From NCBI GenBank assembly GCA_963786155.1, contig CAWAXW010000006.1:1550001-1614000 (forward strand): DNA of 64,000 nucleotides. The letters are read 5' to 3'. The translations under genes were made by a program, and so were the position numbers. This DNA is from CAWAXW01 sp963786155 (lineage in GTDB: Bacteria > Actinomycetota > CADDZG01 > WHSQ01). Numbering within the stretch: position 1 is the first letter of the stretch; every line of letters begins with the position of its first letter. This document shows, piece after piece, positions 11,165 to 19,465 of this stretch. Below the pieces are notes generated by a model, which made no database searches, was not told where the DNA came from, and saw only the letters and a program-made list of their open reading frames with translations.

Positions 11165-12604
11165 CTAGTAGGCCCTCGCCCAGGTGGCTCTTTCGGTGCC
11201 GGGCTTGCCGCAGACCGCGCAGGCGCCGCCGGGGTCCTCGGTCTGGATCGGTAACAGCCTGATGGTCGCCTTCGTTTCGGTCGCCACTTTCTCTTCGCAG
11301 CTGCGGTCGCCGCACCAGGGGCCCACCCAGAAGCCGCCCTCGGCCTCGATCCCGTCGCGCAGGGCGTCGTAGGACCCCGCCTCGTGCGTATTGGCCTCCC
11401 GGTAAGCCTTCGCATCGTCGTAGAGGGCCGTCTGGACCGAGTCGAGCATCTGGGCCATCTCCGAGGCCGCCGAGGCCAGCGAGCGCTGCTCCTTCTGATC
11501 CGCGGTCCGGCGTGCGATCACGACCTGGCCCTCGTCTACGTCGCGTGGCCCGATCTCGAGCCGGACCGGCACGCCCTTCAGCTCCCATTCGCTGAACTTG
11601 AAGCCGGGCCGATGCTGGTCGCGATCGTCGAGGCGAGCCCGGATGCCGTTGCCAGTCATGTCGTCGCGGAGCTTGGTCGCGACCTCCAGGACGCGGCTCT
11701 GCTCGTCGTCGCTGCGGTAGATGGGCACGATCACGACCTGAACCGGCGCGATCAACGGTGGGATCCGCAGGCCCTTCTCGTCGCCGTGGGTCATGATCGC
11801 GGCCCCCACCATGCGAGTGGTGAATCCCCACGAGGTCCCCCAAGGGTGGTCCTGCTCGCCCTTCTCGTTCAGGAACGTCACGTCGTAGGCCTTGGAGAAC
11901 GTCTGGCCGAGGAAATGCGACGTGCCGCATTGGAGGGCCTTGGCGTCTCTCATCAGGCCTTCGATCGTGTAGGTCTCGTCCGCGCCGGGGAAGCGCTCGG
12001 CCTCGCTCTTACGGCCGGGTATCACGGGGATAGCGAGGACATCCTCGGCGACCTCGCGGTAGACGTCGTGCATCCGGAGCGCTTCTTCCATCGCCTCCTC
12101 GGAGGTGGCGTGCGCCGTGTGGCCTTCCTGCCAGAGGAACTCACTGGTCCTGAGGAACAAGCGCGTTCGCATCTCCCAGCGCACGATGTTGCACCACTGG
12201 TTGTAGAGAAGAGGCAGGTCGCGGTAGCTCTGGATCCAGTTCGCGTAGGTGGACCAGATGACCGCCTCGGAAGTGGGCCGGATGACCAGAGGCTCTTCCA
12301 GCTTCTCGCCGCCACCGTGTGTGACGACCGCCACCTGAGGTGAGAACCCCTCAACGTGATCGGCCTCCTGCTGGAGGAGCTTCTCGGGGAACATGAGCGG
12401 GAAGTAGTAGTTCTCGTGACCGGTCGCCTTGAAGCGATCGTCCAGAGCCCGCTGGATGAACTCCCACACGGCGTAGCCGTAGGGCTTGATGATCATGCTT
12501 CCCTTGGCCGGGCCGTGTTCGGCCATGCCGGCCTGCTTGACGACCTCGACGTACCAGCCGGGGAAGTCCTCGGTGAAGCTCGGCAAGCGGCTCTTGGCCA
12601 TCAT
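11165..12604 (-). CDS. proS: Prolyl-tRNA synthetase, archaeal/eukaryotic-type architecture
   Basis: A 479-residue class II synthetase charging tRNA-Pro. Motif 2 lies around NIVRWEMRTRLFLRTSEFLWQE, followed by TAHATSEEA and an anticodon-binding domain (PVQVVIVPI). A C-terminal zinc-like domain has cysteines in GPWCGDRSCEE and CAVCGKPG and ends WARAY. The long editing insertion of typical bacterial ProRS is absent. This shorter form is common in archaea and eukaryotes and occurs in some bacteria such as Thermus. The ATG overlaps the stop of the YjbQ-like gene upstream (ATGA). Confidence 0.95.
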   Translation of the reverse strand: MMAKSRLPSFTEDFPGWYVEVVKQAGMAEHGPAKGSMIIKPYGYAVWEFIQRALDDRFKATGHENYYFPLMFPEKLLQQEADHVEGFSPQVAVVTHGGGEKLEEPLVIRPTSEAVIWSTYANWIQSYRDLPLLYNQWCNIVRWEMRTRLFLRTSEFLWQEGHTAHATSEEAMEEALRMHDVYREVAEDVLAIPVIPGRKSEAERFPGADETYTIEGLMRDAKALQCGTSHFLGQTFSKAYDVTFLNEKGEQDHPWGTSWGFTTRMVGAAIMTHGDEKGLRIPPLIAPVQVVIVPIYRSDDEQSRVLEVATKLRDDMTGNGIRARLDDRDQHRPGFKFSEWELKGVPVRLEIGPRDVDEGQVVIARRTADQKEQRSLASAASEMAQMLDSVQTALYDDAKAYREANTHEAGSYDALRDGIEAEGGFWVGPWCGDRSCEEKVATETKATIRLLPIQTEDPGGACAVCGKPGTERATWARAY

Positions 12605-12957
12605 TCGCCTACGGTCTTGACGGAGATCTCACGATCGCTGTGCCCCTCGAGCTCGACCAGCAGCACGCGCTGCCAGGTGCCCAGCCTAAGCCGCCCATTC
12701 TCGACGGGAAGGTCGACGGAAGAACCTCCGACCTGTGCCTCGCCGTTGACGCGCTCGAGGGCTTGCTCGATGTCCCACAGCAGTCCCGATTCGAGCTCGT
12801 TGACAAAGAGAGCGCAGCCCGAGCCTGCCACGGCGATAGTTGCATGGCCGTCGAGGATCCCGGAGCCTTCGACCGCCGCATCGACTTCCTGAGTCACGTC
12901 CACGAACGTGCGCGGCCGCAGGGTCGCGATGGTGCAACCTCCTTCGTGAGCTCTCAT
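12601..12957 (-). CDS. YjbQ/UPF0047-like protein, divergent
   Basis: About 118 residues. The family ending LGTWQRVLLVELEGHSDREI and the N-terminal TFVDVTQEVDAAV region support YjbQ/UPF0047, a fold linked to a weak thiamine-phosphate synthase activity. The usual HTTA-type segment is replaced by GSGCALFVNE, and the long His/Asp-containing loop is missing, so activity may be lost or changed. I chose the ATG at 12957 because the open frame upstream (to 13101) runs into apparently non-coding DNA. It is coupled to proS by a 4-base overlap. Confidence 0.6.
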   Translation of the reverse strand: MRAHEGGCTIATLRPRTFVDVTQEVDAAVEGSGILDGHATIAVAGSGCALFVNELESGLLWDIEQALERVNGEAQVGGSSVDLPVENGRLRLGTWQRVLLVELEGHSDREISVKTVGE

Positions 12958-13094
12958 TGTTTTCTCATGCTCGATGGCCTCATCGTAATTGTCGATTAAC
13001 TGTTGACGACCGGCGAAACCGTAGGACAACTTGTGGGTGATTTGGGGATATCCGAGAAAGTTTCGCGCCTCCCGATTTAACCTTGTTCTGCGCA

Positions 13095-13123
13095 TTGACA
13101 CGGTGCGTTCAGGTCCCTATCGT
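13095..13123 (+). promoter_or_regulatory. Candidate strong promoter facing a gene-free region
   Basis: A perfect -35 TTGACA at 13095-13100, a 17-base spacer and TATCGT at 13118-13123. The next start codon on this strand is 440 bases away, so the promoter would produce either a separate RNA or a very long leader for the DUF4193 gene. Confidence 0.45.
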
Positions 13124-13496
13124 GCCCAGAGTTCCAAGCAGCTCAACGGGAAGCGCACCGCCACGGAGGTTCGCAAGGATTTCCAGCGGCGGTCCGGAGC
13201 GAGAAGAACTCCTCGGAGTTCGGATCGGGCCACAGAGGTCACGGCCTCGGTGGCGTCCGGGCCATCGTGATAGCGGCTCGCAGGTCGAACCCGGTTCGCC
13301 GGGGGAGGCAGGTGGGTCGGACCGCCGGATCCGCTTCGGTGGAGTCGGTGGTCAGTCACACCGCCGGCGGTGCGTGGCAACGAGCGGTTGCTTGGGACAC
13401 TTTTTTGAGAAGGCCCGAGTGCCAGAGGAAAACGCTCTAATAACCGGGAAACCGGCTAACGGGCGGCCCCAACGGCAGCTCGGGTCTTTTCTTTTT
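13124..13496 (+). ncRNA. Candidate structured RNA or long leader, family not recognised
   Basis: The 12958-13563 gap has no convincing coding frame. Downstream of the promoter-like TTGACA-N17-TATCGT, several hairpins can be drawn: GAACTC-CTCG-GAGTTC around 13210, the palindrome CACCGCCGGCGGTG around 13360, GCAAC-GTTGC around 13385, and CCGG-GAAA-CCGG around 13445. A terminator-like stem and U-rich run follow at 13414-13496. I looked for RNase P, tmRNA, SRP RNA and common riboswitch signatures and found none. The length (about 370 nt), promoter and terminator suggest a small RNA gene, but secondary structure in high-GC DNA is easy to draw, so support is modest. Confidence 0.3.
13414..13496 (+). 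terminator. Branched terminator-like stem with U-rich tail
   Basis: CCCGAGTGCC at 13414-13423 pairs with GGCAGCTCGGG at 13474-13484: seven pairs including one G-U, one bulged A, then three more. It is followed directly by TCTTTTCTTTTT (13485-13496). The enclosed 50 bases contain two smaller hairpins, AGAG/CTCT and CCGG-GAAA-CCGG. The stem is followed by the longest T-rich run in this gap, which fits intrinsic termination upstream of the DUF4193 gene. Confidence 0.45.
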
Positions 13497-13563
13497 GCCC
13501 AACTGAAGACCGCCCCGCCCGGGGTTGTCCCCAATTCTTCCGCTGGCTTAGGGTTGTCAACCG

Positions 13564-14067
13564 ATGGCACGCTCAGAAGACACGATCTTGGATGAAGAGC
13601 AGCTCGTTGACGAAGAAGAGCTGACGGACGATGACGAGCTCACGGACGACGACGAGCTCGAAGACGACGATGACGAGCTGGCCGTAGACGACCTCGTCGA
13701 TGTCGAGGAGCTCGGTGATGTGGAGCTAGGCGAGGACGATGATGATGACGACGACGAGGACGAGGACGATGAGGAGGCTGCTCTAGCTCCGGACGACGAA
13801 GACGGCTCCGACCCCGCCAGCCTCGATGAGCTCTTGGCTCAGCGCGGTGGGGGAGGCAGCTCACGGAAGATCGTCGAAGAGATCGACGACGAGTCCGACA
13901 TCATGGAGCTATCGTCGGAAGCCGAGGATCCTTCGAGCATCGAACTGCCTGCCACGCCCATCCCCATGAAGGACACAGAAGAGTTCGTGTGCAGCCGCTG
14001 CTACCTCGTGAAGCCCCGAGTGCAGATGGCCGACCCCGCTCGCAACCTCTGTCGCGACTGCGTCTAG
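13564..14067 (+). CDS. DUF4193 family acidic zinc-ribbon protein
   Basis: The first 85 residues are dominated by Asp and Glu (runs such as DDDDDDDEDEDDEE). The C-terminal 40 residues carry the DUF4193 signature EEFVCSRCYLVKPRVQ with a second cysteine pair in LCRDCV, probably a small zinc site. The family is widespread in Actinomycetota and of unknown function. The length of 167 is longer than usual because of the acidic domain. The CDS 3' end overlaps the proposed lnt start by 79 bases in another frame. The upstream region is the 600-bp gap with the candidate RNA. Confidence 0.85.
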   Translation: MARSEDTILDEEQLVDEEELTDDDELTDDDELEDDDDELAVDDLVDVEELGDVELGEDDDDDDDEDEDDEEAALAPDDEDGSDPASLDELLAQRGGGGSSRKIVEEIDDESDIMELSSEAEDPSSIELPATPIPMKDTEEFVCSRCYLVKPRVQMADPARNLCRDCV

Positions 14068-15560
14068 CTAGGCGCGCGCCTGCCCTGGCCCTAGTAGCGG
14101 GGGCCGGGCTCAGCCTGGCCTTCCCCGAACCCGACATCGCGCCTCTCGCGTGGGTAGCACTCGTGCCGCTGCTGTGGGCGTGTGAGTCGGCCACGCGTCC
14201 GCGTCGTGGCGCCCTAACGGGTTTTCTATTCGGCCTCGGCTTCTTCGGAACGCTCATCGTGTGGGTGAGTCTCGTCGGGTGGGTTGCGTGGGGCGGCGCC
14301 GTGATCATCGAGTCGGCCTTCCTGGCGGCATTCGGCGCGACGTGGGCCTACCTCAGCCCCCGCATGTCAGGGGTTGCCTACGTCGCGTCTGCCGGCGCTG
14401 CGTGGGTCGCGTTCGAGTACCTCAGGTCGCTGGTGCCGTGGGGCGGTTTCACATGGGGTCAGCTCGCGCAGAGCCAGCACAACCTGGCGTGGATCTTGAA
14501 AGTCGCCGGGATAGGTGGGTCGTTGGCGGTCGCGTTCCTCATCGTTGCGGTCAACGCATCGTTGTTGCTGGCCATCCGGGCAGCGGTTGAACGCGATCGT
14601 CGGGGCGCTGTCATATTTGCTGCAGCCGCGGTGGCGTTGATAGCGGCCCCCATCCTGCTTCCGTCGAACGTCGCGGGCGGCCCACCGATCGACGTTGCGA
14701 TCGTTCAGGGCAACGTCCCGCGGCATCTTCCCGCCGGTCGCGCGAAGCAGTTGGCGATCACGGGCTCGCACGCGCAGCTCACTGCCGGGCTAGCGGGCGA
14801 CGGCGTCGACCTCGTCGTGTGGCCCGAGAGCTCGGTGGGAGTCGATCCCGAGAACAACCTCGAGTTCGGCACCTTGATTTCGGATGCCGCCCGAGCTGCC
14901 GGGGCCCCCATGATCGTCGGCACCAACTTCGATGGCGATGCCGACACCTACATCGTGGCTGCGATCCACGTGGACGAGACCGGCGAGACAGTCGAGCGCT
15001 ATCAGAAGACCCACCTGGTTCCGTTTGGCGAATATGTCCCGGGGCGCGATCTGCTCGATTGGATCCCGATGCTCGATCAGATCCCCACCGACGCCGTGCC
15101 CGGGGACAAGGGCGCGGTGTTCGATGTGGCCGGGGGTCGCGTCGCGCCGGTCATCTCGTACGAGGGCGACTTCGGCTCGCTCGTACGCGGCCGGATCGAA
15201 GATGGGGGCCGGCTACTCGTCGTCGCGACCAACACGTCGACCTGGGGCGAGTCCTGGGCTTCTGCTCAACACGTCGCGCACAGCCAAGTGCGAGCGGCCG
15301 AGAACGGCGTGTGGGTGGCCCACGCGGCCCTCAGCGGCATCTCCGCCTTCATCGCGCCCGACGGCACCGTGCAAGCAACGCTCCCACTCTGGCAAGCAGG
15401 CACGCTTACCCGGGAGGTTGCGTTTGCCGAAAGCATCACGCTCTACGCGCGCTGGGGCGACTTTGTCGCGTGGCTCTCCCTTTTGGGAGTCGCGTTCACT
15501 ATGTGGCTGGTCAGACGTCGACCCTCATCGGAAGACGAGCAGGACTCCGCGGCCGACTGA
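13989..15560 (+). CDS. lnt: Apolipoprotein N-acyltransferase (Lnt) homologue with Ser at the nucleophile position
   Basis: About eight membrane helices (residues 25-225) are followed by a carbon-nitrogen-hydrolase domain. The catalytic Glu lies in VVWPESS and the Lys in YQKTHLVPFGEYVPG. The third catalytic residue, normally Cys in an ICYE motif, is Ser here (APVISYEGDFG; codon TCG near 15156). Lnt adds the third acyl chain to lipoproteins at the outer face of the membrane. The only in-frame ATG near the front is 13989, inside the DUF4193 gene, so the true start is uncertain. In mycobacteria Lnt is fused to the mannose-phosphate-polyprenol synthase Ppm1; here the matching synthase lies 1.3 kb downstream. 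Confidence 0.86.
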   Translation: MQPLLPREAPSADGRPRSQPLSRLRLARRAPALALVAGAGLSLAFPEPDIAPLAWVALVPLLWACESATRPRRGALTGFLFGLGFFGTLIVWVSLVGWVAWGGAVIIESAFLAAFGATWAYLSPRMSGVAYVASAGAAWVAFEYLRSLVPWGGFTWGQLAQSQHNLAWILKVAGIGGSLAVAFLIVAVNASLLLAIRAAVERDRRGAVIFAAAAVALIAAPILLPSNVAGGPPIDVAIVQGNVPRHLPAGRAKQLAITGSHAQLTAGLAGDGVDLVVWPESSVGVDPENNLEFGTLISDAARAAGAPMIVGTNFDGDADTYIVAAIHVDETGETVERYQKTHLVPFGEYVPGRDLLDWIPMLDQIPTDAVPGDKGAVFDVAGGRVAPVISYEGDFGSLVRGRIEDGGRLLVVATNTSTWGESWASAQHVAHSQVRAAENGVWVAHAALSGISAFIAPDGTVQATLPLWQAGTLTREVAFAESITLYARWGDFVAWLSLLGVAFTMWLVRRRPSSEDEQDSAAD

Positions 15561-15632
15561 ACACAGCTTTGTCAAGGTTCGGATTGATTTCTTCTTTGGC
15601 TTTGCGCTTCACGACGACCGATCGATCAGTCG

Positions 15633-16774
15633 TCAAGGTTCGGGCGGCTTGTGCTTCCCGCTTCTGCGGTCACTTTCGGTCTTGATCGTGTGACACGGCC
15701 AGCACCGCCCTCTCAGGTTGGGCTTTGAGGTCGGGCCCCGCGCGGCGTGCGGCTCGACGTGATCGAACTCGGTATGGAAGCGATTCCCGCAGTCGACGCA
15801 TTTGACCCCATCGAACTCTGGTGGCTCGCCCAACTCGAGGGCGATCCCGACCTCGACCGGGATGTGGCGGGTCCAGCGCTGGAAGTTCCGCAGGTCCTTG
15901 CCGTCGAACACGACCGCGTTCAAGAAGGCGACTTCGGCGATCTCGCGCGCCTTCTGGGGTGAGATCGGACCGACGCCCGGGATCTTGCAGAGTCTTGCTC
16001 GCGCACGTCGGTCCAACCACGCTTGGCCACTTCGTAGTCGACCAGAACGACGAGCTCGGGGCGCTTGGCCCGGCCCTTGCCCCCACCCGCCAACATCGCG
16101 GCATAGGCATCGGCGAGATAGCACTCGAACGGCTCTCGGGTCCCGTTCTGCTTGGCCTCCCTCGCCAGTCGTTGGGCGTCGGCTTCGGCCCGAGCCACGA
16201 TCGGGGACCCGACGGCGGGCTCGAAGGTGAGATCGATGTGGATCATCCCGAGCTCATCCGAGTAATTGCGGGACTTCCGTGCCTCGCGCTGACGCTCGGC
16301 AAGACCCCTGTGTTGCTCAGCCTCGAGCTTCGCCTTGCGTGCTTTCTCCTTCAGAATGTGGAACGGCTCCTTGCGGGCCACTTCCACCAGCGCTTCGGCG
16401 CTGCCGGGAGCCGACTCCTCGGCCTTGGCGATCTCGGTCGCCTGATCCAGTGAGATGGTGCCGTGCCTAAGAGCTTCGCTCAGTGTGTCGGATTGACTCA
16501 GAGCCTTACCGGTGGCGACGGCCTCCTTGGCCTTGCCAAGTGACGTTCCTCCCACCCGGGCTAGTTCGGATGCGTCGTCAATCCGCGCTGCAAGGGTGGA
16601 CTTTGCGTAGGCCACCAAACGGTCGGCCCTGTCATAGATGCGGTGCTTCTCTATGGCGACAGCGACGCTCATCAATTCCGGTTCGAGATCGGCAATGGCC
16701 TTCTCGATCAGCTCGATGAACTCGGTCTCGTAGTCGAATTCCATGCTTGTAACTATGACGAGGGGGTGTGACAT
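15633..16774 (-). CDS. HNH endonuclease with DUF222-like N-terminus (frameshift near 16005)
   Basis: The N-terminal 280 residues are helical and charged, as in the 13E12-repeat/DUF222 family. After the shift the other frame gives a helix-hairpin-helix-like CKIPGVGPISPQKAREIA and then the HNH core: VDCGNRFHTEFDHVEPHAARG with CWPCHTIKTESD, giving two zinc-like Cys pairs and the catalytic HxxP region. The ATG at 16744 (MEFDYETEF) may be the true start. The gene interrupts lnt and ppm1 on the opposite strand. A 12-base direct repeat GTCAAGGTTCGG occurs at 15571 and 15632 by its 3' end. In Actinomycetota these genes multiply and move, so a mobile origin is plausible. Confidence 0.82.
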
Positions 16775-16865
16775 AGAACCCTCGAAAAAGGCCCTTTTCA
16801 GTCCTTGTGCGAAAAAGAATTCAAAAATTTCTTGAGCCGCGGCTGGGCTCGGCTACCTTTCTCCG

Positions 16866-17624
16866 GTGGCTCATCTCGAGACGGGTGTGGACGAGCGGAC
16901 GCTCGTGATCGTCCCGACCTATAACGAGGCCGAGACCATCCCCGAGCTCGTGCGGAGGCTGTTCGAAGCGGCGGGGGACCGGGTGGAGCTGCTGGTCGTC
17001 GACGACGGCTCGCCCGACGGCACCGGCGACATCGTGCGGAACCTGATCGACGGCCCCCACGAGATCCACCTCCTGGAGCGGTCATCAAAGCTCGGGCTCG
17101 GCACCGCCTACGTGATGGGCTTCCGCTGGGCGCTCGAGCGCGGCTACTCGGCGGTCATGGAGATGGACGCCGACCTCAGTCACAACCCCGCGGACGTCCC
17201 CCGCCTGCTGGATGCCCTACACAGCGCCGACCTGGTCATCGGCTCTCGATACGTGCCCGGCGGGAGCATCCCGGACTGGAGCTTCTTCCGGCGAGCGCTT
17301 TCGTCCTCTGGGAACCTCTACGCACGCATGTGGCTCGGCTTCGGCGTGCGCGATTCCACGAGCGGCTTCCGCGCCTATCGAACGTCGATCCTGCAACAGA
17401 TGGACCTCAGCACAGTCAAGTCGGAGGGCTACGCGTTCCAGATCGAGATGACCTGGCGCGTCTATCTGCTGCGCGGCCGCATCACCGAAGTGCCGATCTC
17501 GTTCGTAGACCGAACCCAGGGCCGATCGAAGATGAGCCGAGCGATCGCGTTCGAAGCCCTCGGCCGAGTGACGAAGTGGGGATTACAGAGAGCCTTCCGC
17601 GGTAAAGGACGAAAATCCCGATAG
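16866..17624 (+). CDS. ppm1: Polyprenol-monophosphomannose synthase (GT2 family)
   Basis: A 252-residue cytoplasmic-face glycosyltransferase. The motifs are VIVPTYNEAETIPEL, LLVVDDGSPDGTGD (nucleotide/metal site), MEMDADLSHNP (metal-binding DxD-type) and GSRYVPGG. It matches DPM1/Ppm1, which transfers mannose from GDP-mannose to polyprenyl phosphate, the donor for lipoglycan and protein mannosylation. The start is GTG at 16866. Two membrane glycosyltransferase genes downstream (18.3-21.9 kb) are possible users of its product. It is the second half of the Lnt-Ppm1 pair, separated here by the HNH gene. Confidence 0.92.
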   Translation: MAHLETGVDERTLVIVPTYNEAETIPELVRRLFEAAGDRVELLVVDDGSPDGTGDIVRNLIDGPHEIHLLERSSKLGLGTAYVMGFRWALERGYSAVMEMDADLSHNPADVPRLLDALHSADLVIGSRYVPGGSIPDWSFFRRALSSSGNLYARMWLGFGVRDSTSGFRAYRTSILQQMDLSTVKSEGYAFQIEMTWRVYLLRGRITEVPISFVDRTQGRSKMSRAIAFEALGRVTKWGLQRAFRGKGRKSR

Positions 17625-17639
17625 CTTCAACGAGGCTGT

Positions 17640-18203
17640 TCAATCATCGTCGGGTTCACCTAGAACCTCATCCACCGCGATGCCCAAGCCCGGCACCTGG
17701 GCTGATGTGAGCATTTCTCCACGACTTAGAAACTTCGGGGAACCGTAGCTGCCCGACTCGAGCACATAGAGCTCGATCCTGTCCGCATCGAGGTCGACGT
17801 ACCAGTACTCGGGGACACTGAAGCGCTCGTATAGCTCCAGCTTGCGCACGATCTCGAGCCGGCGAGTGGATGGAGAGGACACCTCGACCACCACGTCGGG
17901 GGCCGCACGAATGAACTTCTTCTCGATGCGATCGAAGTGCTCCGGCCCCACGAACAACACGTCGGGCTCGACCACGTTGATGTCCGAGAAGTAGACGTCA
18001 GTGGGTGCGACGAGGGCCTCGCCTCCGTGCTCCCGAGCGTAGAGGGTCAATGCCACGAACAATGCACCCACGGCCCGTTGGTGCCGGATGATCGGCGCGG
18101 CGGTCACGATGAGCTCCCCGTCGATGAGCTCTCGCCTGAAGTTGTCCTCCGGGAACTTCTCGAGATCGGCGTACGTAAGGGTGGAGCTTTGCGGTGTAGC
18201 CAT
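17640..18203 (-). CDS. Uma2/DUF820 family PD-(D/E)XK nuclease-like protein
   Basis: 187 residues with the family pattern: LTYADLEKFPEDNFRRELIDGELIV at the start, then EPDVLFVGPEHF, PDVVVEVSSPSTRRLEIVRKLELYERFSVPEYWYVD. The Asp of EPDVLF, Glu of VVEVSS and Lys of RKLELY form the nuclease-type triad. The physiological role of the Uma2 family is unclear, though it is common in cyanobacteria and Actinomycetota. The ATG at 18203 follows AAGGAGATG. It is convergent with ppm1, leaving only 15 bases between the genes. Confidence 0.9.
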   Translation of the reverse strand: MATPQSSTLTYADLEKFPEDNFRRELIDGELIVTAAPIIRHQRAVGALFVALTLYAREHGGEALVAPTDVYFSDINVVEPDVLFVGPEHFDRIEKKFIRAAPDVVVEVSSPSTRRLEIVRKLELYERFSVPEYWYVDLDADRIELYVLESGSYGSPKFLSRGEMLTSAQVPGLGIAVDEVLGEPDDD

Positions 18204-18280
18204 CTTTCATCTCCTTGAGTGGCCATGTGGCCACGCTAAAGAGGGGCTGTGACACTCAATCGTAAGGGCTGCCACAGCCA

Positions 18281-19465
18281 ATGACCCGCCCTCTCGGCTA
18301 CCTTGCGGGAGTGAACGGGAAGCCGTCAGCGGGCCGAGAGCACCTAGCGTGTGCCCTCATCGCCGTCGTCGTGAGCGCCATCGCCGTCGTCGCAACGGCG
18401 AGCGCGTTCGATGGACGGATCACCGCGCTCGTTCACATGGAAGAGGACGAACCGATGGCTGCGGTGGCGAGCGCGAACGACGACGACTTCGCCTTCGTTC
18501 CCGACAAGGGCCACTACGACGGCGTCTATTTCTACGCGATCGCTCTTGACCCGCTCGCCACGGGGGCCGAGCACGAGCTGATCGATCAGGGCCCCTACCG
18601 CTACGGCCACGCTGCCTACGGGATCGCGGCCTCGGTCGTCAGCTTGGGGCAGGCCTCGCTCGTCCCGGGCGCGCTCCTACTCATCTCACTCGCGTCCATC
18701 GGGATCGCGGCGGCGGCAGCCTCTCGGATCTCGTCGTTGCTTGGCTGGTCGGCCTGGGGCGGTCTTGCGGTTGCGCTGAATCCGGGCTTCATCTACGCGG
18801 TGACCGTGGACACGAGCGAAGCGTTCGGCGCAGCCCTTCTCGCCATCGCCCTGCTCGCATGGTTACGAGAGCGAGAAGTGCTCGCAATAGCGGCCCTATC
18901 CGGCGTCGTGCTCGCAAAGGAGCCGCTGGTCGCCGTTCCGGTCGCTCTCGCGCTCTGGGAGTTCATGCAGATGAAGCGGTCTGTGATCACGCGCGAGGTC
19001 ATGCGTCGGCGAGTGCTGATGCTGGCCATCCCACTCGGTGTCTTCGTCCTGTGGCAGATCTTTTTGAAGGTGCAGTTCGGAGTGTGGTCGTTCTCGGCGA
19101 GCGAGGGCGTCCTGACTCTGCCTCCCTTCAGCGGCTGGATCGACACGCTTCAGCGCGCAGGGGCACAAGCCAACCTCAGCGAGTTCGAGATGCAGCTCGG
19201 CGCGGCCGCCGTCCCAATCCTCGTAGCTTTGGGCGCGATCCTCGTGATCGGCATGGTCGCCGCAGCGCGCATGCGCACCCTTCTTGATCCGGTTTTTCTC
19301 CTGATCGCCGCCGGAGTGTTCTGCCTCGGTTGGTTGGCTCTGCTGTATCCGAAGGACCTGATCCGGACCTGTGCTTACGCAATCGCGTTGCTGCCCGCCG
19401 TGCTGGCCTCGGCGTCGTCCTCCTCCGGCGCGGGCTCGGGCGAGCCGCGGCCCAACACCTCGTAG
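18281..19465 (+). CDS. Polytopic membrane protein, probable GT-C-type glycosyltransferase
   Basis: 394 residues with about nine predicted helices and a large extracytoplasmic loop after helix 1. The loop contains GHYDGVYFYAIALDP, which resembles the acidic loop of GT-C mannosyltransferases of the PIG-V/GT39 kind. A lipid-phosphate-sugar-using transferase is therefore likely but not certain. The 3' end overlaps the convergent gene at 19375 by 91 bases, so both C-termini are encoded by the same DNA. The start could also be a GTG at 18311. Confidence 0.65.
   Translation: MTRPLGYLAGVNGKPSAGREHLACALIAVVVSAIAVVATASAFDGRITALVHMEEDEPMAAVASANDDDFAFVPDKGHYDGVYFYAIALDPLATGAEHELIDQGPYRYGHAAYGIAASVVSLGQASLVPGALLLISLASIGIAAAAASRISSLLGWSAWGGLAVALNPGFIYAVTVDTSEAFGAALLAIALLAWLREREVLAIAALSGVVLAKEPLVAVPVALALWEFMQMKRSVITREVMRRRVLMLAIPLGVFVLWQIFLKVQFGVWSFSASEGVLTLPPFSGWIDTLQRAGAQANLSEFEMQLGAAAVPILVALGAILVIGMVAAARMRTLLDPVFLLIAAGVFCLGWLALLYPKDLIRTCAYAIALLPAVLASASSSSGAGSGEPRPNTS

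Noticed and set aside
13124..13496. RNase P RNA, tmRNA or SRP RNA in the gap before DUF4193
   Set aside because: The conserved GAGGAAAGUCC, tag-peptide and GGAAGGAAGCA-type sequences of these RNAs are not present on either strand.
15571..15643. 12-bp direct repeat GTCAAGGTTCGG as target duplication of the HNH gene
   Set aside because: Both copies lie on the same (3') side of the gene, so they do not flank it; kept only as a side note.
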